Below are positions 33,912 to 44,025 of a DNA stretch of 64,000 nt, piece by piece. Each line of letters starts with the position of its first letter. The stretch's first letter is position 1. The stretch comes from Planctomycetota bacterium (GTDB lineage: Bacteria > Planctomycetota > UBA1135 > GCA-002686595), in NCBI GenBank assembly GCA_016795245.1, contig JAEUIA010000022.1, positions 1 through 64,000 on the forward strand, read 5' to 3'. The notes below the pieces were generated by a model, which did not search any database, was not told the DNA's origin, and worked only from the letters and a program-made list of their open reading frames with translations. A program made the translations under genes and the position numbers.

Positions 33912-36584
33912 ATGCTGCGCGGCGCGGCCGCCTTTCTCGCCGGTGCCTCCGGACTCGCCCTGCAGAGCCTGCTCGTCTCCGCCGGCGGCCTCGCGCTCGG
34001 CTACGGGGGCTCGGTCGCGATCGGACTCGCGTTGTGGCTCGCGGCCTGGGCGGTGGGCGCCTTTTGCTCGCGCCGGAGTTGGGGCGCGCACGCGCACGCG
34101 CCGCTTTGGATCGGAACCGCTCTGCTCGTGGTCGCACCGGCGTCGGTCTGGGCCGTGTTGTGGGCCGGATCCGAGCTCGCCGGCCGCGGATCCGCGCTGC
34201 TCGTCGCCGCTTGCGCTCTGAGCGTGCCGGCGTTTCTGCAGGGCTTCTTCCTGCCGATCCTGGCGCGCGGCACGGCGCAGGTCGGGGGTCTGTTCGCGCT
34301 CAACCTGCTGGGCTGCTTCGCGGGCGCGTACGGGATCGCCGATGGGGTCGTGGGCGAGGGCGGGCGACTGTGGGCGGCGGCAACAGCCGGAGTCGCCGGT
34401 CTGGCTGCGGGACTCTGCGCGCTCGCCGCTGTGCGCGCGAGCTCGTCCGCGAGTGTCGCGCCGAGGGCGCACGCAGACCAGCTGTCGCCGGTGCGCGCCG
34501 CGCTGGTCGTGGGGTTGGCGGTGGCGTGGATGTCGGCGCTCGAGTGGCTGCTCTTGCGTCTCGGAGTCCTGTGGTTCGGCGGCATGCAGAACGCACTCAA
34601 TGTGGTGTTGTGCGCGTCGCTCCTCGCCCTGGCGCTGGGTGCGGCCTGCTTGCCGCCCCTGGTCGCGCGCCGGCGTCACGCCTTGCCCACGCTGCTCTGC
34701 GTGTGTGCGCTCGGGTCGCTGTGGCCTTTCGTCGCGGCGCCGGCTCTAGCATCTCTGGCCCAGAGCCCCGTGTTCGTGCGCGCGCTGGTCCTGTGCGGTC
34801 CGGCGCTGCTCGGATTCGGTGCCGTGATTCCGTTGGTGCACGCGCGCGTCGCCGCGAGCGGAGACAGCGGCGACCGTCTCGCGCGACTCCTGTTGCACGA
34901 AGCCTGGGGAGCGGTCCTCGGCATTCCGCTCGTGCACTTCGTGGTGGTGCCGCAGTTCGGTCTGAACGGCGCGCTCGCCCTGGGCCTCGTGTTCGGTGCG
35001 ACGGCTCTCTGGGCCGCGGCCGGCGGCAGAGCGGTGCGCCTCATCGTCGTACCGATCCTCCTTCTCGCCGCGCTCGCGACGCAACTGCCGACGCCCGCGC
35101 GAGCTTCGGCGCCGCTCGCGAATCCGGCCTTCACCTTGCTCTCGTTGCGCGAGGATCGCGAGTTCGCGGTCGCCGTGGTCGACGACGGCCGTCTGGGTGA
35201 GCGCACGTTGTTGACCGACGGATTCCGCGCGGCCGGAACCGGGCGCGAGTACCTGTACATGGAAGCGCTCGGACACCTGCCGCTGCTCCTGCACCCCGCG
35301 CCGCGCCGAGTGGCCGTGTTGGCGTTGGGGACGGGGACGACGCTCGGCTCGGTCGCGCTGCACACGGAAGTCGAGCGCATCGACGTGCTCGAGATCTCGC
35401 GCGCGGTGGTGGAGGCTGCGCCGTTTTTCATCGAGAAGAATCACGGCGCGCTCAGCGAAGGCCTGCCCGGCCTGTGCGCGGACGACGACGGCGTGGCGCG
35501 CGTCGTCGTGCGCCTCGGCGACGGTCGGCGAAGCCTCGCTACCGCGCCCGACACGTACGACGTGATCACGATGGAGCCGCTCCTGCCGGACTCGCCGTTC
35601 GCGGTCTACCTGTACACGCGCGAGTTCTACGCCATCGCGCGTCGCGCGCTGCGCGCCGGTGGAATCGTGTGTCAATGGGTGCCGCCGCACGCGCTCGAAC
35701 CTGTGACTTTCGACGCGGTGCTGCGCGCCTTCGGCGGCGCGTTCGAATGGTCGGGAGTGTGGGTGTTCGGCACGCAGGTCGTGCTCATCGGGGCGGCGCA
35801 CGAACCTGAACTCGAGGCGGCGCGCTGGAGCGGCCATGATGAGCGCTTGGACTCCGCCTTGCAGAGGCTAGGCCTCGGTTCCGCGCTAGAAGTTGCCGCG
35901 CGCTGGTGCGGTCCGGCGCCCGAACCGGATGCGAGCGCGCGCAGTTTGAGCGACGCCGACCCGTGGATCGTGTACCGCCCGCGCAGACGCGGCGCAGCGT
36001 TGCTGCTGGATCTGCCGCAGAACCTCGCGCAGACCGATGCGGTCGAACATGCGCTCCCCAGCGACTGGTGTCGTGACCAGCGCGCGGGCGCGCTGCACGC
36101 CGCCGCCGGTCAGCGGGCGTTGCGCGGCGCGCGGCGTGCGCACGCCTTCGCCGAAGCCGAACTGCGTCAGGCCTACGCACCGGAGTCGACCGCTCCGGAG
36201 TTCGACGCGCTGCTCGCCGCCGCGCGCCGCCTCCTGGGCGACGATCCCGATCTCGCCCGTTTCGTGGACGAGGTCGCGTTCGTGGCCGAGTTGCAGCGCG
36301 GGTTGGCTGCGCTGGGCGCGGGTTCGGATCGAGTCCACGCCGAGGCCGCGCGCCGGCCGCTCATCGCGGCGGCAAAACTGCGGCCCGAGCGAGCGGACGT
36401 GCATCTGTACGCCGCCGTGGCTCTGGATCGCGCGGGTGCGGAAGCTATCGCTTTGGAAGCTTTGAAACTGGCGCTGGAGCTGTGTCCCGGACTCGCGCGC
36501 ACGAATGAGGCTCGCATCGCACGGCAGCTCGGACTATCCGCTGCGCTCGAAGCGCGCGCGCAGGCCGAAATAACAGCCCGTTGA
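33912..36584 (+). CDS. Membrane-anchored spermidine-synthase-like methyltransferase-fold protein
   Basis: About 890 residues in three parts. An N-terminal ~390 residues form roughly 10-12 transmembrane helices. The middle is a polyamine aminopropyltransferase-like Rossmann domain (VAVLALGTGTTLGSVAL, 'RIDVLEISRAVVEAAPFF', 'VVVRLGDGRRSL', 'YDVITMEPLLPDSPFAVYLY'). The C-terminal ~250 residues are Ala/Arg-rich helices, possibly TPR-like. Multi-span spermidine-synthase homologues are widespread and mostly uncharacterised. An acidic 'YDVITMEPL' stands where catalytic SpeE has a Asp-containing 'D...D' motif, so aminopropyl transfer is uncertain. The ATG at 33912 is used; TTG 33870 or GTG 33888 would couple it to the EIIA stop. 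Confidence 0.78.
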   Translation: MLRGAAAFLAGASGLALQSLLVSAGGLALGYGGSVAIGLALWLAAWAVGAFCSRRSWGAHAHAPLWIGTALLVVAPASVWAVLWAGSELAGRGSALLVAACALSVPAFLQGFFLPILARGTAQVGGLFALNLLGCFAGAYGIADGVVGEGGRLWAAATAGVAGLAAGLCALAAVRASSSASVAPRAHADQLSPVRAALVVGLAVAWMSALEWLLLRLGVLWFGGMQNALNVVLCASLLALALGAACLPPLVARRRHALPTLLCVCALGSLWPFVAAPALASLAQSPVFVRALVLCGPALLGFGAVIPLVHARVAASGDSGDRLARLLLHEAWGAVLGIPLVHFVVVPQFGLNGALALGLVFGATALWAAAGGRAVRLIVVPILLLAALATQLPTPARASAPLANPAFTLLSLREDREFAVAVVDDGRLGERTLLTDGFRAAGTGREYLYMEALGHLPLLLHPAPRRVAVLALGTGTTLGSVALHTEVERIDVLEISRAVVEAAPFFIEKNHGALSEGLPGLCADDDGVARVVVRLGDGRRSLATAPDTYDVITMEPLLPDSPFAVYLYTREFYAIARRALRAGGIVCQWVPPHALEPVTFDAVLRAFGGAFEWSGVWVFGTQVVLIGAAHEPELEAARWSGHDERLDSALQRLGLGSALEVAARWCGPAPEPDASARSLSDADPWIVYRPRRRGAALLLDLPQNLAQTDAVEHALPSDWCRDQRAGALHAAAGQRALRGARRAHAFAEAELRQAYAPESTAPEFDALLAAARRLLGDDPDLARFVDEVAFVAELQRGLAALGAGSDRVHAEAARRPLIAAAKLRPERADVHLYAAVALDRAGAEAIALEALKLALELCPGLARTNEARIARQLGLSAALEARAQAEITAR

Positions 36585-36686
36585 ACGCTGCCTGTTCGCT
36601 TTGAGTTCAACCCCGATGTGCCCCTGTCTATCGTCGGGCCCAAGGGGCAAGATCACGAACGTCGCGACCCTTCCCTGGAATCGATC

Positions 36687-38123
36687 ATGCGCACACGCAA
36701 CACACTCATCGTCGGCCTGGCGTTCGCCGGACTCGCCTTCGGCTTCGCGCGCCCCGAACTCCCGTACGAGAAGATCGCGCGCGATTTCGCGGCGGCCAAC
36801 GGGCTCGGCGACGCTGCGCCGGAGTCGCTCAAGTACGAGGACGTGCTGGCGAAGAGTTTCGTGAAGCTCGAGCTGGGCGCCTTCGACGTGCGCTTCCCGC
36901 GCTCCGCGCTCGCCACGCACGGTGAAGAGTTCAAGACCTGCGCCGCGGCACTCGTCGCCGCGCAGGAGGAATTCGTCGACTGGCTCAACCCGAACACGGT
37001 GGACAAGGCGCTGCGCGACGATCTCAAGGTTCTCACGGCCTGGGTCAAATCCTGGCGCACGCAGTCGCTGGCGCGCGGCAAGTCGGGCGAAGAGAGCGAC
37101 GTTGCCAAACTCGTCGGCGCCACACCCGCGCAATTGGAGGCGTCCAAGCACTTGTTCAACGCCTTGGCGAAAGGCGAAGCGCTGGGCCCCGCGCGCGAGG
37201 TTGCGTTGCATCCGCGGTTGATCCTCTTGCCGACGCGCAAGCTGTTCAGCGAGTTCGTGTTCTTCACCGGCTGGATCGCGAGCGACATGCGCGGCTTGTT
37301 CTGGCTCGAGAACGTGCCCGACTGGACGCAGTGCTACGTCGTCGACGATCAGCTCATCGCGCTCGAGTACGGCATCGCGAACCGTCCGCCGAACGACTAC
37401 ACCTCGGGCACCTCGATGGACCTCCTGCTTCAGCAACAAGTCGCGCAGCTCGGGACCAATTCGCTGCTGCTCGCGCACTACAAGGAGCGCGTCCCGGGCG
37501 CCTTCATCGGCGGCTTGTCGATGAACCTCGTGATCGACACCTACGGCAGCGTGCAGACGCGCGTCGACGGCGACACGCGCTCCAAGGTCACGCAGAAGCG
37601 CGACGTCTTCGTCGCCGGCGGCGCCAGCGAAGGCGGCTTCCTGGCCAAGAACTCGGCCGAGACGAAGTGGCGCGAGAACGGGGGACGCGACCACTTCATC
37701 CCGACGCTGCGTGCCGCCCAGGAAGACGGCAACAAGCTGGCCAAGGACTCGAAGCAGAAGAACCTCGTCTTCGCGGTCCGCTCCGACGACGGCGGCGACA
37801 AGTGGGCGGCGATCGCGCCGTTCTTCAGCGAGGCCGGGCCGGAGCACAAGCCGGCCGCCAAGTTCGAAGGCGACTACGCCGAGTTCCTGCGTGCGTACAA
37901 GAGCGCCTTCATCTACTGGTTGCAGACCAAATCGCAGAGCAATGAGAAGGCTTCCCGCGAAAAGTTCGCACTGCTCCTCAGGAAGCTCGACGATCCCAAC
38001 ATGGCGGTCGATTTCGAGTCCGTGTTCAAGGACGTGTACGACGGCGCAGCCCTGTCCGCCCCCGATGCGGACAAGGAGTCGCTCGAAGGCCGGTTCCTGA
38101 TCTGGTTGTCGCGCCAGCGCTGA
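36687..38123 (+). CDS. Secreted protein of unknown function
   Basis: A 478-residue protein with a short N-terminal signal peptide (RTRNTLIVGLAFAGLAFGFA). The body is mainly helical and soluble, with conserved-looking stretches such as 'TRKLFSEFVFFTGWIAS' and 'FEGDYAEFLRAYKSAFIYWL'. I recognise no family or catalytic motif. An HExxH-type metalloprotease motif is absent. The ATG at 36687 directly precedes the signal peptide. It follows the spermidine-synthase-like gene by ~100 nt and converges on the Sua5 fusion. Confidence 0.7.
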   Translation: MRTRNTLIVGLAFAGLAFGFARPELPYEKIARDFAAANGLGDAAPESLKYEDVLAKSFVKLELGAFDVRFPRSALATHGEEFKTCAAALVAAQEEFVDWLNPNTVDKALRDDLKVLTAWVKSWRTQSLARGKSGEESDVAKLVGATPAQLEASKHLFNALAKGEALGPAREVALHPRLILLPTRKLFSEFVFFTGWIASDMRGLFWLENVPDWTQCYVVDDQLIALEYGIANRPPNDYTSGTSMDLLLQQQVAQLGTNSLLLAHYKERVPGAFIGGLSMNLVIDTYGSVQTRVDGDTRSKVTQKRDVFVAGGASEGGFLAKNSAETKWRENGGRDHFIPTLRAAQEDGNKLAKDSKQKNLVFAVRSDDGGDKWAAIAPFFSEAGPEHKPAAKFEGDYAEFLRAYKSAFIYWLQTKSQSNEKASREKFALLLRKLDDPNMAVDFESVFKDVYDGAALSAPDADKESLEGRFLIWLSRQR

Positions 38124-38160
38124 CGCGCCTGGCCGCCGCAGCGACTTTTTCTACGGGCTC

Positions 38161-39255
38161 CTAGGCCCACTCCGGCAGGCGCGCCTCGATCGCCGCGCGG
38201 ATCTGGCGCGCCGTGCGTTCGTAGTCGGCGCGCGTGCCGCCGATCGGATCGGAGATGTTCACTCCGTTCGGATCGAGCAGCAGGACGAGCTTCGAGCGCC
38301 CGGGCGGGAGGATGCGGCGCAACTCGTCGACGTGACTCGCGGTGAGTCCGTACACACGGTCCATGCGCGTGGTTTCCTCGAGCGTCGCGGAGCGCGAGCG
38401 GTGTCCCGACAGATCGATGCCGTCGTCGGCCAGGACGTCGACGGAGAACTGCGAGGCCGGCGCGCCGTTCGCGGCTTGGACGCCCATCGACTGGACGCTG
38501 AAACCGAAGTCCGCCAGTCCCTTGGGATCGGTCATCAAGCGTTTCGCGAGCAGTTCGCGCGCCAGCGCCTCGGCCATCGGACTGCGGCAGGTGTTGCCGG
38601 TGCACACGAACGCGAGCTTCAAGCCTGCGACGGCGCGCAGTTGCTCTGGAGTGAAAAGGCCCGCCCGCAGCAGTTCGAAACGGCCGCGTCCGAGCCGCAG
38701 CACGCTCGAAGCCTCGCCCATGCGCGAGGGCCCGCCGTCGACGACGATCTCCACGGCGGATTCGAACTGCGCTTCGACTGCATCCGCGTCGGTGGCGGGC
38801 GCGCTGCCGTGGCGATTCGCGCTCGTCATCACGACCGGGAAGGGCAGGTCCGCGAGGATGGCGCTCGTGGCCTTGTGCGCGGGCACGCGCACGCCGGTCC
38901 AATCGTCGCGCGCCACCCGTTCCAGCCCGGACGGAACTCCGGGCAAGACCAGCGTCAGCGGGCCGGGCCAGTAGCGCTCCGCCAGCCGGCGCGCCATGGG
39001 CGACAGCGCGGGGAAGGCGTCCAAGGCACGCGCATCGCCGGCGTGCCAGGTCAGCGCCATGTCCGTCGGGCGGTCCTTGGCTTCGACCAGGCGCGCGAGC
39101 GCCGCGGCGTCGTCCGCGCGCACCGCGAGACCGTACACGGTCTCCGTGGGCAGCGCCGCCAGACCGCCCCGTTCGAGCACGTCGCGCACGCGGCGGACGA
39201 TTTCGGGGGCGGGCGTCTCGTCCAGGACGCGGGCGCGTTCTCGAGCAGTGCTCAT
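38161..39255 (-). CDS. Sua5/YrdC - protein arginine phosphatase (YwlE-type) fusion
   Basis: A 364-residue two-domain protein. Residues ~18-200 are a Sua5/YrdC domain: PTETVYGL (36-43), KDRP at 60-63, YWPGPLTLVLPG and VVMTSAN. This family makes threonylcarbamoyl-AMP for tRNA t6A37. Residues ~213-364 are a low-molecular-weight phosphatase: P-loop C218-TGNTC-R224-S with CX5R intact, and the acid Asp in DPIGG (336). The Thr 222 in the P-loop is the residue that distinguishes arginine phosphatase YwlE from tyrosine phosphatases, which carry Ile or Leu there. In Bacillus ywlC (Sua5-like) and ywlE are close neighbours, so a fusion is plausible. The ATG at 39255 excludes an upstream low-complexity extension. 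Confidence 0.87.
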   Translation of the reverse strand: MSTARERARVLDETPAPEIVRRVRDVLERGGLAALPTETVYGLAVRADDAAALARLVEAKDRPTDMALTWHAGDARALDAFPALSPMARRLAERYWPGPLTLVLPGVPSGLERVARDDWTGVRVPAHKATSAILADLPFPVVMTSANRHGSAPATDADAVEAQFESAVEIVVDGGPSRMGEASSVLRLGRGRFELLRAGLFTPEQLRAVAGLKLAFVCTGNTCRSPMAEALARELLAKRLMTDPKGLADFGFSVQSMGVQAANGAPASQFSVDVLADDGIDLSGHRSRSATLEETTRMDRVYGLTASHVDELRRILPPGRSKLVLLLDPNGVNISDPIGGTRADYERTARQIRAAIEARLPEWA

Positions 39256-39340
39256 CGTGGGGCGCTCGGCTCGGGCGTGGTCGCGCGCAAGCGGCAGCGT
39301 TAGCCTATCGGACGATCGACGGGCTTTCACCCGAACCATC

Positions 39341-40155
39341 ATGGAGGTTTCGAAAGACGACAAGCGCGCGAACCCCGAGCCGGAGAGCGTCGAGCGCGCC
39401 GCGGAGGTCGCTCGCACGGTCGAGCGCTCGGCCGCGACGGAGCGCATGCTCGCGAGCCTCGCGGCGGGCCTGGCCCACGAAATCAAGAATCCCTTGTCCA
39501 CGATGGCGATCAATCTGGCGCTCCTGGAGGAGGAATGGGGGCGCGGGCGCGAGGGGGGGGAGCCCAGTGCGCGCGAGAAGCGCGCCTTGAAGCGCGTCGC
39601 CACGCTGCAGCGCGAGATCTCGCGCCTCGAGACCATCGTCGAGGATTTTCTGCGCTACGCGCGCGGCGGCGTGGTCAATCGCTCGCCCCGCGATCTGTGC
39701 CAGGTCGTGCGCGAGACGCTGGAGTTCGTCGAGCCGGAAGACACCCTGCAGGGCATTCGCCACCACGCGGAACTGCCGGTGGGGTTGCCGCTCGTGATGC
39801 TGGACGACGGCGCCTTCCGCCAGGCGCTCTTGAACCTGTTCGTGAACGCGCGCCACGCGATGCCCATGGGCGGCGAATTGATCGTGCGCGTGCAACGCAG
39901 CGGGAATCAGGTCGAACTGTCGGTCACCGACACGGGCGTGGGGATGCCGCCGGACGCGCTCGAGCGCTGCTTCGACGTCTACTGGTCCACCAAGAAGGGC
40001 GGTACGGGTCTCGGGCTCTCGACGACGCGCCGCATCGTGGAAGAGCACGGCGGGCACATCACGGTCATCTCCGAGCCCACGCGCGGCACGAGCTTCTCGA
40101 TCTTCCTGCCGCTGATCGTCGAGATTCACAAGCAGCGCGGACCTGAGGAAAGAGC

Positions 40156-40159
<4 letters not shown>
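39341..40159 (+). CDS. NtrB-like soluble sensor histidine kinase
   Basis: A 272-residue cytosolic histidine kinase. The phosphoacceptor is His 46 in GLAHEIKNPL. The catalytic ATPase domain has the N-box LLNLFVNARHAMP, the G1 box SVTDTGVGMPPDALERC and the G2 box GGTGLGLSTTRRIVEEHGG. There is no transmembrane helix and no PAS or GAF domain. The N-terminal ~35 residues are only a charged helix, so the input signal is unclear. It is coupled (ATGA overlap) to a sigma-54-type response regulator, as in NtrBC-like pairs. Confidence 0.92.
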
Positions 40160-41529
<1,370 letters not shown>

Positions 41530-41533
41530 ACCC

Positions 41534-41589
41534 CTGCCAGCGCGGCAGACCCGCGCGGAACGAGCCGGGGAGCCTGCCAGTCCGGCAGG
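41534..41589. repeat. Two similar CTGCC-N5-GGCAG hairpins
   Basis: Stem-loops at 41534-41548 (CTGCC/GGCAG, loop AGCGC) and 41573-41589 (CCTGCC/GGCAGG, loop AGTCC) share the word CTGCCAG-N2-CGGCAG and lie 39 bp apart. They start 5 nt after the NtrC-like stop, so they could end that transcript or be REP-like repeat units. No T tract follows either. Confidence 0.5.
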
Positions 41590-41653
41590 AAGGGCCCGGC
41601 GACGGTGACGCGGTAAGGCCTTATGCAGTAATGACTTCTGTCGCCTCCGAGGG

Positions 41654-41669
41654 TGGCACGCCGTTTGTC
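41654..41669 (+). promoter_or_regulatory. Possible sigma-54 (-24/-12) promoter of dnaK
   Basis: TGGCACG, 4 nt, then TTGTC, against the consensus TGGCACG-N4-TTGC. The -24 half is perfect and the spacing correct; the -12 GC is GT here, a weakness at an important base. It ends 32 nt before the dnaK ATG. A sigma-54 activator gene lies immediately upstream. I see no CIRCE element. Confidence 0.3.
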
Positions 41670-41701
41670 TAAGGGGGGAGGCGAAAGGACACCCAAGACT
41701 C

Positions 41702-43609
41702 ATGGCTCAACAAGGCAAGATCATCGGAATCGACCTCGGCACGACCAACTCCGTCGTGTGCGTGATGGAGGGCGGCGCCCCCGTCGTCATCCCCAACGCC
41801 GAGGGCGGTCGTACCACCCCGTCGGTCGTCGCGTTCCAACCCGACGGTGCCGTCCTGGTCGGCGCGCCGGCGAAGCGTCAGGCGGTCACGAACCCCACGC
41901 GCACGATCGCTTCGATCAAGCGCTTCATGGGGCGTCGCCACCACGAAGTCGCGATGGAAGAAAAGAACGTGGCGTACAAGCTCGTCGGCGGAGCGGACGA
42001 ACTCGTCAAGGTCGAGATCGACTCGAAGCGCCTGACGCCGCCCGAGATCAGCGCCAAGGTCCTCGGTTACTTGAAGGAAGCGGCCGAGTCCTATCTCGGC
42101 GAGAAGGTCACGCGCGCGGTCATCACCGTGCCTGCGTACTTCAACGACGCACAGCGCCAGGCGACGAAGGACGCCGGCACCATCGCCGGTCTCACCGTCG
42201 AGCGCATCATCAACGAGCCGACGGCGTCCGCGCTCGCCTTCGGTCTGGACAAGCAGAAGTCGGGCCGCATCGCGGTGTTCGACTTCGGCGGCGGCACGTT
42301 CGACATCTCGATCCTCGAGATCGGCGACGGCGTGTTCGAAGTGCTCGCCACGAACGGCGACACGCATCTCGGTGGCGACGACTTCGACAAGGCGCTGATC
42401 GATCACGTGGCTGAAGAGTTCAAGAAGTCCTCGGGCATCGACGTCCGCAAGGACCCGATGGCCATGCAGCGCCTCAAGGAAGCCTGCGAGAAGGCCAAGA
42501 TCGACCTGTCCTCGATGCCGCAGACCGACATCAACCTGCCGTTCATCACGGCGGATGCGTCGGGTCCCAAGCACCTTCAGGTCGGCATCACGCGCTCGAA
42601 ATTCGAAGCGCTGATCGACGGCCTCATCGACCGCGCCAAAGGCCCGTGCTTGCAGGCCTTGAAGGACGCCGGCATCGACACGAGCAAGATCGACGACGTG
42701 ATCCTCGTCGGCGGATCGACGCGCGTTCCCGCCGTGCAGGCGCTCGCCAAGAAGATCTTCAACCGCGAACCGAACCGCGGCGTCAACCCGGACGAAGTCG
42801 TGGCCCTGGGCGCCGCGATCCAAGGCGCGGTGCTGGCGGGCGAGGTCAAGGACGTCGTCCTGCTCGACGTCACGCCGCTCTCGCTAGGTATCGAGACGCT
42901 GGGTGGCGTGTGCACGAAACTCATCGAGAAGAACACCACGATCCCGTCCAGCAAGAGCCAGGTGTTCTCGACCGCGAGCGACAACCAGCCGAGTGTCGAG
43001 ATCCACGTCTTGCAGGGCGAGCGCGAGTTCGCGCGCGACAACCGCACGCTGGGCAAGTTCCACCTCGACGGCATCGCTTCGGCACCGCGCGGGATGCCGC
43101 AGATCGAAGTGACCTTCGACATCGACGCCAACGGCATCTTGAACGTCAAGGCCGTCGACAAGGGCACCGGCAAGCAGCAGTCGATCCGCCTCGAAGCCTC
43201 CTCGGGCTTGTCGAAGGAAGAGATCGAGCGCATGCGCCGCGATGCCGAAACGCACGCGGCTGAGGACAAGGCGAAGCGCGAGATGGTCGATCTGAAGAAT
43301 CAGGCCGATCACGCCGTGCACGAAATCGAGAAGCAGCTCACGGAGCACAAAGCCAAGCTGCCCGCCGATGTCGTGTCCGAGATCGAAGCGGCGCGCGACG
43401 CCTTGAAGACGGCTGCGCAAGGTGCGGACAAGGCCGCGCTGCAAACGGCGCTGTCCGACCTGCAGACGAAGGCGCAGAAGATCGGCGCCGCGGTCAACGC
43501 ACAAGCTCAGGCGGCGAGCGGCGACGAAGCACCCCCGCGGGCTGAGGGCAAGTCGGGCTCGAAGAGCGACGACGAACCGGTCGACGCCGATTTCGAAGTC
43601 AAGGCCTGA
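41702..43609 (+). CDS. dnaK: Hsp70 chaperone DnaK
   Basis: A 635-residue protein of normal DnaK length. The ATPase domain starts with [17 protein letters not shown] and contains [19 protein letters not shown] and '[13 protein letters not shown]'. The interdomain linker is [19 protein letters not shown]. The substrate-binding domain and helical lid follow, and the C-terminal tail ends in DADFEVKA. No grpE or dnaJ gene is adjacent, unlike the common heat-shock operon. A strong terminator follows at 43631. Ribosome site candidates AGGGGGGAGG and AAAGGA precede the ATG. Confidence 0.98.
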   Translation: MAQQGKIIGIDLGTTNSVVCVMEGGAPVVIPNAEGGRTTPSVVAFQPDGAVLVGAPAKRQAVTNPTRTIASIKRFMGRRHHEVAMEEKNVAYKLVGGADELVKVEIDSKRLTPPEISAKVLGYLKEAAESYLGEKVTRAVITVPAYFNDAQRQATKDAGTIAGLTVERIINEPTASALAFGLDKQKSGRIAVFDFGGGTFDISILEIGDGVFEVLATNGDTHLGGDDFDKALIDHVAEEFKKSSGIDVRKDPMAMQRLKEACEKAKIDLSSMPQTDINLPFITADASGPKHLQVGITRSKFEALIDGLIDRAKGPCLQALKDAGIDTSKIDDVILVGGSTRVPAVQALAKKIFNREPNRGVNPDEVVALGAAIQGAVLAGEVKDVVLLDVTPLSLGIETLGGVCTKLIEKNTTIPSSKSQVFSTASDNQPSVEIHVLQGEREFARDNRTLGKFHLDGIASAPRGMPQIEVTFDIDANGILNVKAVDKGTGKQQSIRLEASSGLSKEEIERMRRDAETHAAEDKAKREMVDLKNQADHAVHEIEKQLTEHKAKLPADVVSEIEAARDALKTAAQGADKAALQTALSDLQTKAQKIGAAVNAQAQAASGDEAPPRAEGKSGSKSDDEPVDADFEVKA

Positions 43610-43630
43610 GCGCTTCGGGCACCTGAAGTC

Positions 43631-43667
43631 CGCGCGCGGCGCCGGTCTAGGACCGGGGCCGCGCGCG
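43631..43667 (+). terminator. Terminator downstream of dnaK
   Basis: A long GC-rich inverted repeat: CGCGCGCGGC (43631-43640) pairs with 43658-43667, and CCGGTC (43642-43647) with GACCGG (43651-43656), with one G-G mismatch between the two helices and a TAG loop. It starts 22 nt after the dnaK stop. No T tract follows. Confidence 0.7.
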
Positions 43668-44025
43668 CTCGTTTGCCGGCAGTTCCGCCGCTAGTCCTGC
43701 GGGTCTGACTCAAGGGCGGCCGCGACGGCGCGAGCGCTCTTCGCCGCGGCGTCGGCGGACTTGCACACGGCGTGCGGTCGCAACCGAGCGCACGAGCGGA
43801 AGCGCACGAGGGACTGGGAACGTGTGTGTCCCTGGCGCGCGCCACATGGACTGCAGCAACTGGTACAGGCTTTGCTTCCGCACGCACGAAACCCTCGGGG
43901 ATCGTCGGTGAGCCTTGTCTGCCAGGTCCGGTTCGCCGGCGATCCCCAGTTTCATTCCCTCGCGCCGCTCTCTTTCGTGTTGAGTCGCGTTTGAGGGCGC
44001 ACCCTCGCACCGCTACTGTGTCCGC
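43668..44025. other. Intergenic region without a supported gene
   Basis: About 360 bp between the dnaK terminator and the ABC transporter operon. The short frames here (up to ~85 codons) lack coding-like composition or a recognisable domain. A promoter for the transporter operon is expected; GCTACTGTG near 44011 is the only vaguely -10-like sequence and is not convincing. Confidence 0.5.

Noticed and set aside
33912-36584. Active spermidine synthase annotation
   Set aside because: The fold is recognisable, but catalytic acidic residues are not clearly conserved and the protein carries a large membrane part; I kept it as spermidine-synthase-like only.
41530-41701. CIRCE or sigma-32 control of dnaK
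   Set aside because: No TTAGCACTC-N9-GAGTGCTAA or CTTGAA-type heat-shock -35 element is visible in the upstream region.
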